Positions 28,599 through 38,510 of a stretch of DNA of 64,000 bases are shown one piece after another. A model generated the notes under the pieces. That model saw only the letters and a list, made by a program, of their open reading frames with translations. It was not told the origin of the DNA and did no database searches. Position 1 is the stretch's first letter. Each line of letters opens with the position of its first letter. The stretch is from Planctomycetota bacterium (GTDB lineage Bacteria > Planctomycetota > UBA1135 > JACQFD01). The position numbers and the translations under genes are program-made. The stretch spans positions 248,001-312,000 of the forward strand of contig JACQFD010000002.1 of NCBI GenBank assembly GCA_016200225.1. The letters run 5' to 3'.

Positions 28599-30635
28599 TC
28601 AGTTCTTATTCATTTGCTTCACTAGCTCTCTCAACAACTCGCGCTGCGCTTTCAGCTCCGCGCGGAGTTCCTGATTTTCCTTCTCCATCTTTTTATATAA
28701 ACCTTGGATCGCGGCCAGTGCGACGCCGTCGGCGTCGACGGTCGTGATGTGCTTGTTGTCGGGGCCAAGGTTGAACGATTGATAAAAATCCTGCGCCATC
28801 GGGCCCATGTGGCGGACCGCGGCGCCTTCGGCGATGTAGTTCCAAGTCGAAACGGGTGTGGCAACAATTAACTGTAATATTGAGTTGACGTCGACGGGCG
28901 CGACGTTTTCCTTAAGATTTCGATCGCTAATACTCGACCACGTGCCGCTGCCGGCTGCGAGCGTGACGCCGGCCGTGGGGGTGCCCGATCCGTCGATCCC
29001 CGAAACAAGCCGGAAACCGCCTGTCGCGCGCGCGACAAATTCATTGCTCGTAACTGTTGATATATCAAAATCACTGCTGTCGCCCCAGACGAACGCGCCC
29101 GGAGAATTTACTTTTGCGCGCCGCCCGGCCGCGAATCCAAAGGATACGGCGACGCTATTATTAACGCCGCCGGGCACTGTGGAACCCGTGCCGTTCGCAA
29201 AATTAGTATCGCCGCCGCCAATGGTAGCGTTTACGCCGTTTGTCTGGTTATTTTGACCGCCTCCGACCACAGAGTGATCGCCTCCGGCAATATTCGAAGT
29301 TCCGGCACCGATGAAGCCGTGGCTCCCGCTGGCAAAATTAAATTCTCCGCCGCACACGACGGACGAAGTTGTGGTCGCGTCATTGTTGACTCCGCCTCCA
29401 ATGAAACTATTCGTGCCTGACGCGGTATTTTGGTCGCCGCCGACAATGGAAGAGTGGTTCCCCTGCGCGTTATTTGTAGATCCGCCGCCGACGAATGAAA
29501 ACGGACCATCGGCGAGATTGTCCGTGCCGCCCACGACCGTCGCGGCGACTCCGGTGAGGGGGTCGCCATCCGATGAGCCCGCAATATTGTTAACTCCGCC
29601 GCCGACAAAACAGACGTCGTCATAAATAATATTTGGGTTTCCAAAACTTCCACCGCCGCAAATCGTTCCCAGCCGCGAGCCTTCCAGGATGTCGTTCTTC
29701 GCGTCTCCACCAAGCACGCTCACCTCCGAACCTGCAATACTGTAGCGCATCACCGAGACTTGTCCAATTTGTAATATCAGCGGTTGTCCAACGTCAGATG
29801 TTACTGTTGACTGTGTGAATAAAACGCCGTCGATCTTCGCATCTCCGGCGACTTCGAGTAACTTGGACGGTGTCGATGTACCAATTCCAACGGCGCCCTG
29901 ATTGTATACAGCATTCAGACCAACTAATGAAAACGGCGACGAGCCCGTCGCCCCCGTATCGCCCTTCGAACCCTGCGCGCCGGTCGATCCCTGGGCACCG
30001 GTCGCTCCGGTGGAGCCGGTCGAACCCGTTGGACCGATGGGGCCCTGAATTCCCTGCGGGCCTTGCGGCCCCTGCGGCCCTGTAATCGTTCCCGGATTCA
30101 ATGCAATCTTGAGCGACGCCTCGTGCGCGGTTTTAGCATTTTCTTTACTATCGAATTGTACGGATAAACCCGAGCCCTGGGTTGGCGAAAGTACGAGTCC
30201 CGAATTTGTTAGCGATCCATCTATCCAAGCCTTCACTGTATTTGTAATGTCGACCGTGATGAATTTATTAACATCCGTCGTCGCAATACCAATACTGCTC
30301 GCAACGGCGGCGCCGGCGGCCGGCGCGTTCCCGTGTGTAATCGACGATTCCTGCCATGCGGCGAGGTTCGGGGCCACGTCCAGCGAACCGGCGGTCGATA
30401 CTTTATTTACAAAAATCTGCATCGTCGCCGATTGCACCTGCGAGCCCGTGGTCCCGGCGGGCAGCCCCGCCAGCGAAAATTGTAAATAAACGCGCGTTCC
30501 CGTTCCCTTCAGGTTGAGCGTCGCGCTCGTTCCGAAGTTCTTCGTGGCCGACGACGACGCCGTGTGCGAATCCGCCGCGATAACGCCGTCGGATCCTCCG
30601 GGAAGGAACAATAATGATAGTAATAATGAAATCAT
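28599..30635 (-). CDS. Fibre-like surface protein: DNRLRE, collagen-like, YadA-like repeats and S74 chaperone domain
   Basis: The protein is 678 residues with an N-terminal leader ([18 protein letters not shown]). Residues about 20-185 are a DNRLRE-type beta domain ([27 protein letters not shown]). A collagen-like Gly-x-y stretch follows ([19 protein letters not shown], then [10 protein letters not shown]), about 45 residues. Residues ~330-540 hold YadA-head-like repeats (VVGGGxNNxAxGxxSxIGGG), which make left-handed beta-rolls in trimers. The C-terminus is an S74/endosialidase intramolecular chaperone with [13 protein letters not shown], where the Ser-Asp pair performs autocleavage, and a terminal coiled coil. 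This looks like a trimeric surface or phage-tail-like fibre that releases its own chaperone. It is a stand-alone gene without phage neighbours. Confidence 0.85.
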   Translation of the reverse strand: MISLLLSLLFLPGGSDGVIAADSHTASSSATKNFGTSATLNLKGTGTRVYLQFSLAGLPAGTTGSQVQSATMQIFVNKVSTAGSLDVAPNLAAWQESSITHGNAPAAGAAVASSIGIATTDVNKFITVDITNTVKAWIDGSLTNSGLVLSPTQGSGLSVQFDSKENAKTAHEASLKIALNPGTITGPQGPQGPQGIQGPIGPTGSTGSTGATGAQGSTGAQGSKGDTGATGSSPFSLVGLNAVYNQGAVGIGTSTPSKLLEVAGDAKIDGVLFTQSTVTSDVGQPLILQIGQVSVMRYSIAGSEVSVLGGDAKNDILEGSRLGTICGGGSFGNPNIIYDDVCFVGGGVNNIAGSSDGDPLTGVAATVVGGTDNLADGPFSFVGGGSTNNAQGNHSSIVGGDQNTASGTNSFIGGGVNNDATTTSSVVCGGEFNFASGSHGFIGAGTSNIAGGDHSVVGGGQNNQTNGVNATIGGGDTNFANGTGSTVPGGVNNSVAVSFGFAAGRRAKVNSPGAFVWGDSSDFDISTVTSNEFVARATGGFRLVSGIDGSGTPTAGVTLAAGSGTWSSISDRNLKENVAPVDVNSILQLIVATPVSTWNYIAEGAAVRHMGPMAQDFYQSFNLGPDNKHITTVDADGVALAAIQGLYKKMEKENQELRAELKAQRELLRELVKQMNKN

Positions 30636-30858
30636 GGCAGGGTCTGATACTGTTTAAGAAAACGAAACGGAAGACACAAATCGTAAATTTTTAGATCAAT
30701 CAATTACCGGATTGGGTCCGGCGTGTCCGTCAACGAGCCGGGAACGGCTCTCCGACGAATGCAAGTATTCTTACCCGCCCCGGCGTTCGGCGATAGCGAG
30801 AATTCATACATTTTTCGCGGGGAATCACCGCCGCGGGCATCGAACGGCGGACCGGTAG

Positions 30859-32052
30859 TCACACGCCCGCCGACGCAAGCCGCGCGTCGCTGTCGCTTTG
30901 TCCGCGCGCGCGCCAGCCTCGCGGCGCCCCCGCGCGACCCGTGAACGCGTCCAGGATTCGCCGCGCGGCATGATCCCAGTTGTAATATTCGCGAACGCGC
31001 GTCCGCGCGGCGTCGCCGGCGGCCGCGAGGCGTTCGGCGTTTGAAAGCCACCATAGCATCGCTTCCGCGAGCGCGCGAGGTTCGGGGTTCTTTAATAATG
31101 TTCCGCTGATGCCGTCCTGTATGACTTCGGGAGCCGCCCATTGATTCATGGCAATAACGGGACACCCGGCGGCCATGGCCTCGAGCATTGCGATGCCGAA
31201 CGGTTCAAAACGCGATGGAAACGCGAGCAGCGACGCCTGCGAATATAATATTAATAATTCCGCGCGGCGCCCGCGCTCGAGCGGCCCGATCCACTCGACG
31301 CCGTCGCGCGCGCCCGGAGTCGAATCGGGTCCCACGATTTGCAATCGTAAATCCGGGCGCACTTTTCGAGCGAGATTCAGCGCGTCGAGCACGAGCGGAC
31401 CGTTTTTACGATTCCAATCGCGCCCGACGAATAGTATCGTTTTGCAATCATAACTTTTCCGCGGCGGCGGCATTTCGTCGAAATTGGGACCCGCGCCGGT
31501 GATACAAATCCGCTCTTTCGGAATATTATAATCGTCGGCCAGCGACCGGGCGCACCATTCGCTTCTCGGAAATAACCATTCGCAGCGGTCGAGCACGCGT
31601 TTCTGCCGGTCAATGCAATGATCCACGTCGGCCGGAGCGAGTTTACCGAACCAACTTTCCCCCGAGCGCGCAAGCTGCGCAAATGTAGCATCCAGCGCCG
31701 CGCCCACGGGAACGCGCGCTCGCAACCCTGCCGGCGCGGGAAAAAAATTTGTTCCATACAAAAGCGCGCCCGCCGCGTTTTCGTCGCTTTCCAAAAACGC
31801 GTGCGCGCGCCGCGATCTTCGCCCGACCGCGCGGTCGCTCCATTCGGCGATCAGTTGCGTTCCCGGAACGCGCCGCGTGCTGGCGATCACGAGACTCCGC
31901 TCCGCGACGCGCGCGAATTTCGACGGTTCGACATTATAAATATTCGTAAGCGCTCCGGCTCGCTCGATGGCGGCGAAGAGCTGCCGCGCCGAACCGGAAA
32001 AATGCTTCGGGTTTCGCGGATCGCCGACGGTCAGACCGCAAAGGCGGGTCAT
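30859..32052 (-). CDS. Glycosyltransferase family 4
   Basis: The 397-residue protein has a GT-B fold: the N-terminal acceptor domain is poorly conserved, and the C-terminal nucleotide-sugar domain starts near KTILFVGRDWNRKNG. The EX7E retaining motif is in SRFEPFGIAMLEAMAAGCPVIA, followed by 'APEVIQDGISGTLLKNPEPRALAEAML'. Such enzymes transfer a sugar from a nucleotide donor to a growing surface glycan in the cytoplasm. No other glycan genes flank it directly; an ABC exporter lies upstream on the same strand, about 145 bp away, which could be functionally linked. Donor and acceptor cannot be told from the sequence. Confidence 0.85.
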   Translation of the reverse strand: MTRLCGLTVGDPRNPKHFSGSARQLFAAIERAGALTNIYNVEPSKFARVAERSLVIASTRRVPGTQLIAEWSDRAVGRRSRRAHAFLESDENAAGALLYGTNFFPAPAGLRARVPVGAALDATFAQLARSGESWFGKLAPADVDHCIDRQKRVLDRCEWLFPRSEWCARSLADDYNIPKERICITGAGPNFDEMPPPRKSYDCKTILFVGRDWNRKNGPLVLDALNLARKVRPDLRLQIVGPDSTPGARDGVEWIGPLERGRRAELLILYSQASLLAFPSRFEPFGIAMLEAMAAGCPVIAMNQWAAPEVIQDGISGTLLKNPEPRALAEAMLWWLSNAERLAAAGDAARTRVREYYNWDHAARRILDAFTGRAGAPRGWRARGQSDSDARLASAGV

Positions 32053-32196
32053 TTTCGAATATTAAACAAGTGAATTGCGCGAATTAGAAATGGGCTCCGC
32101 CCATCAAAACGAACGCGCGCCACCGAATTGTTTCGTCGGAATTTTGTCGCTCGCGCTATGCACCCTTTCGCGGGGAGCGCCCGCCAAACGACTCTG

Positions 32197-34086
32197 TCAG
32201 GCCTGCAGCCCGAACTGCATATCATACAATTTGCGATAGACGCCGCCGACTTTTAACAATTCTTCGTGAGTTCCCTGTTCGACGAGCCGACCGCGGTCGA
32301 GAACGAGAATGCGCGTCGCGTTGCGAATCGTCGAAAGGCGGTGGGCGACGACAAGCGACGTGCGCCCCTGCATCAATCGATCGAGCGCTTCGCGTACGGC
32401 CTGTTCGCTTTCGGCGTCGAGCGCGCTCGTGACTTCGTCGAGTAGTAATATCGACGGATTCTTTAATAATGCGCGCGCGATGGTGATGCGCTGGCGCTGC
32501 CCGCCGGAAATGCGAGCGCCGCGGTCGCCGACTTCGTTATCGATGCCATTCGGGAGCGATTCTACAAATTCGAGCAGGTTTGCGGCGCGCAGCGCTTCGC
32601 GCACTTCCGCGTCGGTCGCGTCCGGCTTGCCATATTTAACATTTTCGCGAATGGACGCATGAAACAAAAATGGCTGCTGATCGACGAGCGCCCACTGTCC
32701 AAACCAATGATCGGGTTCGAGATCGCGTATATCCGTTCCATTCGCGAGAATCGCGCCGGAGTCGGAATCGTAAAATCGCGCGACGAGGTCGAGCAGCGTC
32801 GACTTGCCCGCGCCGGACGGACCGACAATGGCAATAATCTCGCCGGCGCGCGCCGTGAACGAAACACCGTCGATCACGGGTTCGGATTCGTAACGAAATG
32901 TAACATTTTTTAATTCTAAAGTCTTTACGGGAGCGCCCAATCGCGCGGTGCCGCGCTTCGAATCCGTCGCCGAAGGCTTCTGATCCAATACTTCAAATAA
33001 CCGCTCGGCCGCGCCCATGGATTCCTGCACCGTTTGATAAGCTTTCGCGATGCGGCGGACATGTTGATATATCGTCGCGAGTCCGGTGAACCATACGGTG
33101 AGGGCGCCCATATTTCTGATGATCCCCGTGCGGATCTGGACCACGCCCAGAATACAAATAATGGCCGCGAATCCTACGTTGGTCAATATAAGCGTAGCCG
33201 ACTCCGTTTTGGCCTTCGCCCGGATCACGCTCATATAACGATAAATCCACGTGCGGTTCGATTCGCGGAAGACGTCTAGTTCTTTCTCTTCCATCCGGAA
33301 CGCTTTGACGACGCGAATGCCGGCGAACATTTGCGACATCGTCTCCGTCGAAGCGCCGAGCGCCGCGAGCGACTTGCGCGTCCCCTTTCGTACTTTTCGC
33401 CCGAAAATTAATAATGGAATCGCCACCATCGGGATGACCGCGAGAGCGACGATTGTCGCTTCCGGCATGGCCGCGAACGCCAGTAGTAAACTTCCGATCA
33501 ACTGCGCGGGTTCGATAATTAAATCATCGAATAGCAGCGAAAGCGCGACGAGAAGAATACTTATATCGGTCGTGGCGCGCGACAGAAGATCGCCCTTTCT
33601 CGATGCCGTGTGATATCGCATTCCGAGCTTGAGAACGTGCGATGCCAGATCTTCGCGAAGATCGGCGAGCATGCGGATCGAAAGAGCGCGCGACAATTGT
33701 ATAAATAACAACTGAATCAGCGCTCCGACGACCGAAATGATAAGAACACCGATACCGATCGCCACGACGAGCGAAAGGCGAGGATCGCCCGACGCGTCGA
33801 GCGCGGGCACAACTGCGACGATCTGTAGCCTCATCCATTCGACCGCGTGATCGACGTGACGAACGATTGCTTCAGTTCCCTCGACCTCCGCGACGCCGCC
33901 ACCGATTTTGATGCCGAACACTCGATTTACGAGTGTATTTAACAAAAGCAGCGGCGCCTTCATCAAAAAGCCCGTCGCAAGGCCGAGCCCGAGTACTGAC
34001 GCCGCGCGCCACCGGTAGCGCCACACGTACGGGCCGAATCGCCGCATCGCGCGGACTATCGATACTTTTTTCGTCGAGTCAGGCAC
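32197..34086 (-). CDS. ABC exporter, fused permease and ATPase (MsbA-like)
   Basis: The 629-residue half-transporter has a type 1 exporter membrane domain with about six helices (residues 20-340), then a nucleotide-binding domain: Walker A IVGPSGAGKST, Q-loop 'ALVDQQPFLF', signature ISGGQRQRITIARALL, Walker B ILLLDEVTSALD and the H-loop 'VVAHRLSTIRN'. It should act as a homodimer in the inner membrane, exporting lipid-linked or hydrophobic substrate. The start is GTG at 34086. The membrane part has an extra extracytoplasmic stretch between the first two helices (about residues 55-105). The substrate is not evident; the nearby glycosyltransferase makes a glycolipid possible but unproven. Confidence 0.92.
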   Translation of the reverse strand: MPDSTKKVSIVRAMRRFGPYVWRYRWRAASVLGLGLATGFLMKAPLLLLNTLVNRVFGIKIGGGVAEVEGTEAIVRHVDHAVEWMRLQIVAVVPALDASGDPRLSLVVAIGIGVLIISVVGALIQLLFIQLSRALSIRMLADLREDLASHVLKLGMRYHTASRKGDLLSRATTDISILLVALSLLFDDLIIEPAQLIGSLLLAFAAMPEATIVALAVIPMVAIPLLIFGRKVRKGTRKSLAALGASTETMSQMFAGIRVVKAFRMEEKELDVFRESNRTWIYRYMSVIRAKAKTESATLILTNVGFAAIICILGVVQIRTGIIRNMGALTVWFTGLATIYQHVRRIAKAYQTVQESMGAAERLFEVLDQKPSATDSKRGTARLGAPVKTLELKNVTFRYESEPVIDGVSFTARAGEIIAIVGPSGAGKSTLLDLVARFYDSDSGAILANGTDIRDLEPDHWFGQWALVDQQPFLFHASIRENVKYGKPDATDAEVREALRAANLLEFVESLPNGIDNEVGDRGARISGGQRQRITIARALLKNPSILLLDEVTSALDAESEQAVREALDRLMQGRTSLVVAHRLSTIRNATRILVLDRGRLVEQGTHEELLKVGGVYRKLYDMQFGLQA

Positions 34087-34125
34087 CGATCACGAAGTTA
34101 GCGGAATGCGATTGCAGCTTTGAAC

Positions 34126-34160
34126 AAAAAAAGCCGGCCGCCAGTTGCGGCGGCCGACAA
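34126..34160 (-). terminator. Intrinsic terminator after the parvulin-like gene
   Basis: A GC-rich stem (GCCGGCCGCC, 34133-34142, against GGCGGCCGAC near 34149-34158, one mismatch) is followed on the minus strand by seven T residues (34126-34132). It lies just downstream of the stop at 34184 of the minus-strand gene. Confidence 0.82.
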
Positions 34161-34183
34161 TTGTGAATCTTGAAATGAAATTC

Positions 34184-36049
34184 CTACTTTCGAATCTCAA
34201 CTTTCGCTTTCTGCATCACGCCGTTGACGAATTTATAAAACGAATGCGTGTTGAAATCCTGTCTCGCGAGATCGCTCTGCTTCGCGTCCGCGAGATCGGA
34301 AACTTTCGTACCGGGATTGCGCGCGACAAGGCGCGCGACGTAACAACCGCTCGGGCCGCGCACCGGTCCAACGACTTCGCCGACCTTTGCGTCGAAAAAC
34401 ATGTGCTCCGCGAAATTGTAGCCTTCGATGATGGTTGTCAATTCGCTCTCATGCGTGCGCTCGATGAGCGGCTGGCGCTGCTGGGGACCGAAGTGCCCGT
34501 GATTTGTTGTAACAATCGGAGCCGGCTGTCCGGGCGCGGGTTTTGGATCTGAATAATTCGAATCGCGTTCGAGAATATCACTAAACGTGAATCCGCGCGC
34601 CGCCTCGATGGCGGCTTTTTCCGCGTCGGCGTCGCTCATATTCTTATCTTTGGCTTCCTTGCGCGCCTTCGCCGCGCGGCTGGCGCCTTCTTTCAAATCG
34701 GCGATTCCTTTGTTCGCGCGCTCGAATGCCTTTTCAAATCCTTCCTCGATCGAGCGGACGCTCGCGTCGGCGGAATACGAATACCAAATAACTTCCACGT
34801 CGGCCGTGCCGCTCGTGAAATATAACATATGTTCGTCGACGTATTTTTTGATCGCTTCGTCGGTCCGTTCCGCCGCCGCCATTCGTTTGAACGATTCGAA
34901 CATTTGAAAATACATTCGATACAATTGCATCGTCGGGAATCGGCGGAAATGTACCATTCCCGGAAGACTGAACGGACCCGCGGGGTAGGCGCGCTTTTCC
35001 GCTTCGAAAGCATCCTTAAATTCGGCGCTTCCTTCGTGAAACCAATATTGCGGTCGCGTCGGATCGGCGGCGTCGCCGCCCGCGTCGCGCTTTTTCTTAG
35101 CTTCTTCCCTGGCTTTGACCCAGTCCGATTCCTCGCGCGCGAGAATGGCCTGCTTCACGGCTTCGCGAACCGCCGCGAATTGTATAGTCTTCAGCGAATC
35201 GGGATAGACGCCGAGCCCCATCCCTTTCTTTAATATTTCCTGAGTCTTAAATTCGCGATCGGCGACCATGAGCGCGGTGTCCTGCGGAATGCCGTCGAGC
35301 TCATCCTTCAATTCGAGCGGCTCGAGAATGTGTTTTGCGATCGCCTGCCTTAGAAACACGAGGCCGAGAACATTGCCCTGTTTCCTGCCGTCGTCCGCGC
35401 TGTTCTGCTGTTGTAAATTAAACAAAAAATCGTTGAATTGCTTCGGATCGAGGCCGGGGCGGAGCGCTTTCACCGCTTCGATCGTCACCTGCGGCCACGC
35501 TCCCTTCTTTGGTAAATAAACCGCATCGAACAAATCCTGCGTGCGGAGCGCGAATTCAAAACTCGCCTCGGTTTGTCCCGACGTCGCGAGATGCTGTTCA
35601 AATGTAATATCCGGTTTCTTTTCCTCGACTTGTTTACGATAGTCGTCGAGGCGCGCGCGCATGCCCTTTTCATCAACTTGGTAGGCGGTGACGTCTTCGT
35701 TGGCGGCCTTACGGCGCGCGAGTTCCTTTTCAACCGCGACGCTGACGCGCGCCACGGCCATCGATGAATCTCCGGAAACATAAATACTTGTGCGCGCCAC
35801 TTCCTGCGACGGAACTTCGATTCCGTTCACAAGGATCGCCGGCCATTCGGCTTCGACGATGGGAAGCGCCTTGATCGATTCGCGCGCAATCGCGGCTTGT
35901 TTGGCGAGGTCTCGAAGGTCGACGCCGCCTATTTTTTCCTGACCACCTCCGCCTTTTTCTTGAGAGAAGGAGATTTGGGGTATCGCGACGCCCATGGCAA
36001 GGGTCGCGAAAACTAGAGTCGTTCGGTGGAGGCGCATCATGAGAAGCAT
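34184..36049 (-). CDS. Exported parvulin-like foldase (SurA/PrsA-type)
   Basis: The 621-residue protein has a signal peptide (MRLHRTTLVFATLAMGVAIPQISFS|Q). The middle is long, charged and helical, as in SurA/PpiD chaperone arms ('VAVEKELARRKAANEDVTAYQVDEKGM'). The C-terminal ~100 residues carry the end of a parvulin fold ('AEHMFFDAKVGEVVGPVRGPSGCYVARLVAR'). Parvulin foldases isomerise prolyl bonds or chaperone exported proteins. The start at 36049 (or 36040, an adjacent ATG) is chosen because the signal peptide begins there; the frame extends to 36223 but that stretch is basic, low-complexity and overlaps the divergent gene. The family assignment rests on the C-terminal motif and architecture, so it is moderate. 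Confidence 0.7.
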   Translation of the reverse strand: MLLMMRLHRTTLVFATLAMGVAIPQISFSQEKGGGGQEKIGGVDLRDLAKQAAIARESIKALPIVEAEWPAILVNGIEVPSQEVARTSIYVSGDSSMAVARVSVAVEKELARRKAANEDVTAYQVDEKGMRARLDDYRKQVEEKKPDITFEQHLATSGQTEASFEFALRTQDLFDAVYLPKKGAWPQVTIEAVKALRPGLDPKQFNDFLFNLQQQNSADDGRKQGNVLGLVFLRQAIAKHILEPLELKDELDGIPQDTALMVADREFKTQEILKKGMGLGVYPDSLKTIQFAAVREAVKQAILAREESDWVKAREEAKKKRDAGGDAADPTRPQYWFHEGSAEFKDAFEAEKRAYPAGPFSLPGMVHFRRFPTMQLYRMYFQMFESFKRMAAAERTDEAIKKYVDEHMLYFTSGTADVEVIWYSYSADASVRSIEEGFEKAFERANKGIADLKEGASRAAKARKEAKDKNMSDADAEKAAIEAARGFTFSDILERDSNYSDPKPAPGQPAPIVTTNHGHFGPQQRQPLIERTHESELTTIIEGYNFAEHMFFDAKVGEVVGPVRGPSGCYVARLVARNPGTKVSDLADAKQSDLARQDFNTHSFYKFVNGVMQKAKVEIRK

Positions 36050-36147
36050 GGTCGGGTTTTTTCGGGGCAACAGTTTACCGGTACGCATCCCGAATGCCGC
36101 TGGTTGGTTTTCGCGTCGCCCGGCGTCGCAAGTTACCTTCATGGAAC

Positions 36148-36840
36148 ATGCTCTACGACACCCGAACGCTCGCTTTTGTGTGCGAGCTCTTCTATCCGCC
36201 CGTCCAGACGATCGACGCGACACGCATCCAGTCCATCCACAACGAGTTATTTACAAATCCGCGACTCGGATACCGCAATTTTAATTTTATTCAGGGGGGC
36301 GTCGTTCTATCGAATCCGCTGCCGGTTCCCTCGGCAAATTCAACATTTACGGTCATGGGCGACCGCTACCGCGTCGCCGAGGAGCTGACCGAAGTGTCGC
36401 TCGACGATTTCATCGCGCGCGTTGAATTGGTGACCCGCCTCGCGAGCCATCGCCTCGAGATTCCGGTATTTACAGCGGCGCAAATTTCCGTGCGAACACT
36501 AATGAATCCGCGTCAATACCGCGACGCCCGCGAATTCTTTGCAAAGGGCGTTTTTCGTTTCGCCGACGACGCGCTCGACGCTTTCGGTCGTCCGTGTCAA
36601 ATGTTCGGTCTGCGTCTCGTTTTTCCACAAAACCAGACCGAGCGGGCTTTCTACGCTCTGCGCATGGAATCCTGGAACAACGACGCGCGCTCGATATTTA
36701 TTGATAATGTCGGCACGTTTACCGGCGTGGTCCCGGCCGCCGACGCCGGCAAACATTACTCCGACTGCGTCCGCGCCGCGTACGCGTTTGTAACAGATCG
36801 GGCGGTCGGGTTTCTTTCGAATTTTGATAAACAAAGCTAA
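36148..36840 (+). CDS. Conserved-looking hypothetical protein, 230 residues
   Basis: I do not recognise the family. The protein starts LYDTRTLAFVCELFYPPVQ from the ATG at 36148 (36094 is an in-frame alternative with a basic, unlikely N-terminus). No signal peptide, membrane helix or cofactor motif is visible. The pattern of alternating strands and helices ('HRLEIPVFTAAQISVRTLMNPRQYRDAREFF') suggests a compact cytoplasmic alpha/beta fold with a duplicated feel, since both halves contain a strand-loop-'F.L.F' unit. It is the first gene of a plus-strand run of five and overlaps the next gene by 17 bp, so it is probably co-transcribed with the lipoprotein and HEAT protein genes. Confidence 0.6.
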   Translation: MLYDTRTLAFVCELFYPPVQTIDATRIQSIHNELFTNPRLGYRNFNFIQGGVVLSNPLPVPSANSTFTVMGDRYRVAEELTEVSLDDFIARVELVTRLASHRLEIPVFTAAQISVRTLMNPRQYRDAREFFAKGVFRFADDALDAFGRPCQMFGLRLVFPQNQTERAFYALRMESWNNDARSIFIDNVGTFTGVVPAADAGKHYSDCVRAAYAFVTDRAVGFLSNFDKQS

Positions 36841-37558
36841 GAATCGCGTCGCGGGCGCGCGCCTGTCGACCATTACGACGCCGCTCCTCGCGGCGTGCCT
36901 ATTATTTATATCCGCGTGCGGCGCTCCGGCCCCGCCGGCCGACGCCATCATCGGGATCGACGGAGAATTTATATTACAAAAAGATCTCGATCAAATTGTT
37001 ACGTTCTATGAAGTCGGCGTGCCCGGCGTCGGCATCGACACGGCGTCGTCGCGCGCGCTCGAGACGGGCCTTTTCCCCCGCGCCCTCGCGCAACATGACT
37101 TTCCCGAGGGCCTTGCCCGCGCGCGCGAACGCATGAAAGTCGCGATGTCTAAATTAAAAAACCACGAAGCATTCGAATCGGTGGAAAAGGAACTTTCGGA
37201 CGTGCCGTGGAATCTTCCGCCGTCGCCCGTCGGCCGCCAGCGGATCGACCCCATTCTCGGAGCCGCCGTATTCGGAAAAATGCCTGGCTACATCACTCCC
37301 GAGCCGATCGAAACGACCTATGGCGTCGTCATCGCTCGCGTCGACGTCGCGGAACCCGATCCGGGTCCGAGGCAGGAAGCCGTCGTGCTGACCGTGATCG
37401 AGACGATTTATGATAACTCGCTGACAGACTTGGAATTCCGAACCGCGCGCAACGTGAAACGAATGCTTTCGGCAAACTACTTGGAAATAAAGCCGGGCGC
37501 ATTTCGATTCCTGCCCGCGAAAATCCGGGTCAACCTCGAAGCATCCAGAACTAAATAG
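36824..37558 (+). CDS. Lipoprotein with weak parvulin-like features
   Basis: The 244-residue protein has a TTG start overlapping the previous stop by 17 bp. The N-terminus is basic and then hydrophobic with a lipobox, LLFISAC, so Cys32 is the likely lipidated residue. The mature part opens with IIGIDGEFILQKDLDQIVTF, which resembles the start of PrsA/SurA-like foldases. Near the end AAVFGKMPGYITPEPIETTYGVVIARVDV resembles the closing strands of a parvulin domain. A membrane-anchored folding helper is the best guess; another parvulin-like gene lies divergently at 34184. No other ATG start fits the lipobox, which is why the TTG is accepted. Confidence in the lipoprotein call is higher than in the foldase call. 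Confidence 0.62.
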   Translation: MINKAKNRVAGARLSTITTPLLAACLLFISACGAPAPPADAIIGIDGEFILQKDLDQIVTFYEVGVPGVGIDTASSRALETGLFPRALAQHDFPEGLARARERMKVAMSKLKNHEAFESVEKELSDVPWNLPPSPVGRQRIDPILGAAVFGKMPGYITPEPIETTYGVVIARVDVAEPDPGPRQEAVVLTVIETIYDNSLTDLEFRTARNVKRMLSANYLEIKPGAFRFLPAKIRVNLEASRTK

Positions 37559-37562
37559 ACAA

Positions 37563-38510
37563 ATGATATCCAACGTGATTCGCGCGCGCTTTTCGGTATT
37601 CGTACCGCCCCTATTTGTATTGCCGGTTTTTGTTATATATTTTCCGACTCCGCCATTTCCGCAGGGAAAGCAGGACTCCCCGCCCGCTTCGCAGAAGAAA
37701 GATCCAAAACAGGATGCTAAGAAAGACGCGCCGACGTGGCCGAAACTTGATTATAATAAATCCATCGAACTCGGGAAACTGATCGACGAACTGAAGCGCG
37801 CGACCGCGCCGGAGATTGTCGAACACGCGACGGACAAAATTCAGGAATTCGGCAAATCTGCAATTCCGCTTTTGTATGAAGCGTTGACGCGCCAGAAAGT
37901 CGCCGCGGAAGAGGATCTGTCGCAGGACGCGCGCCGGGTTTTAAAAGTTATCGATCCACTGCCGAAGGCCGAAGACGGTCCCATTCTCGCGCTCGATTGC
38001 GCGCACCGAAACGCGCTGATTCGTAGATTCGCGCTGCGCAAATCGGGCGAACTCGTGTGCGCCGAATCGTTAACTCCCGCGTTGAAGGCGCTGAAGGATG
38101 CCGACGAGACGTGCCGTTTCGAGGCGGCGTTGTGTTGCGCGTCGCTCGGCTCGACCGAAGGATTTGATATATTACTGAAAGTCGCGCGCGGCGACGAATG
38201 GCCCAATTTCGGCGCGCGCGTTCGAAAAGCGGTCGAGCGGCACCGTTCGCCCGAAGCGACTCAAAAAGCGCTGCCCGGATTGAAATCCAAAGAATGGCAG
38301 GAGGTGTGCGCATCGTTAAGATTGCTCGCCGGCTGGGGAATGAAAGATTGCGCGCACGAAGTCGGCTCGCACCTCGGCAGCACCGATCACCGCATCAAGG
38401 AGGCGGCGATCAACGCGCTCCGCGGAATCATGGATAACGAAGGCCCGATCGAGAAATTGTCAGCTTTCGATCTCGCGGAACTTGCCAATACGTGGAGCAA
38501 GCGACTCTGA
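37563..38510 (+). CDS. Exported HEAT-repeat protein
   Basis: The 315-residue protein has an N-terminal hydrophobic segment (FSVFVPPLFVLPVFVIYF), then a low-complexity linker rich in Lys, Asp, Gln and Pro ('QGKQDSPPASQKKDPKQDAKKD'). Residues ~65-310 are about six short HEAT/armadillo-like helical pairs ('EFGKSAIPLLYEALTRQK', 'ALKALKDADETCRFEAALCCASLG', 'IKEAAINALRGIM'). Such repeats are protein-protein interaction scaffolds. There is no enzymatic motif. The stop (TGA, 38508-38510) overlaps the ATG of the next gene by one base, so translation is probably coupled with the gluzincin-like pair downstream. Confidence 0.72.
   Translation: MISNVIRARFSVFVPPLFVLPVFVIYFPTPPFPQGKQDSPPASQKKDPKQDAKKDAPTWPKLDYNKSIELGKLIDELKRATAPEIVEHATDKIQEFGKSAIPLLYEALTRQKVAAEEDLSQDARRVLKVIDPLPKAEDGPILALDCAHRNALIRRFALRKSGELVCAESLTPALKALKDADETCRFEAALCCASLGSTEGFDILLKVARGDEWPNFGARVRKAVERHRSPEATQKALPGLKSKEWQEVCASLRLLAGWGMKDCAHEVGSHLGSTDHRIKEAAINALRGIMDNEGPIEKLSAFDLAELANTWSKRL

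Noticed and set aside
36050..36223. Upstream extension of the parvulin-like gene
   Set aside because: It would hide the signal peptide internally and overlap the divergent gene; composition is Arg/Cys rich like a shadow frame.
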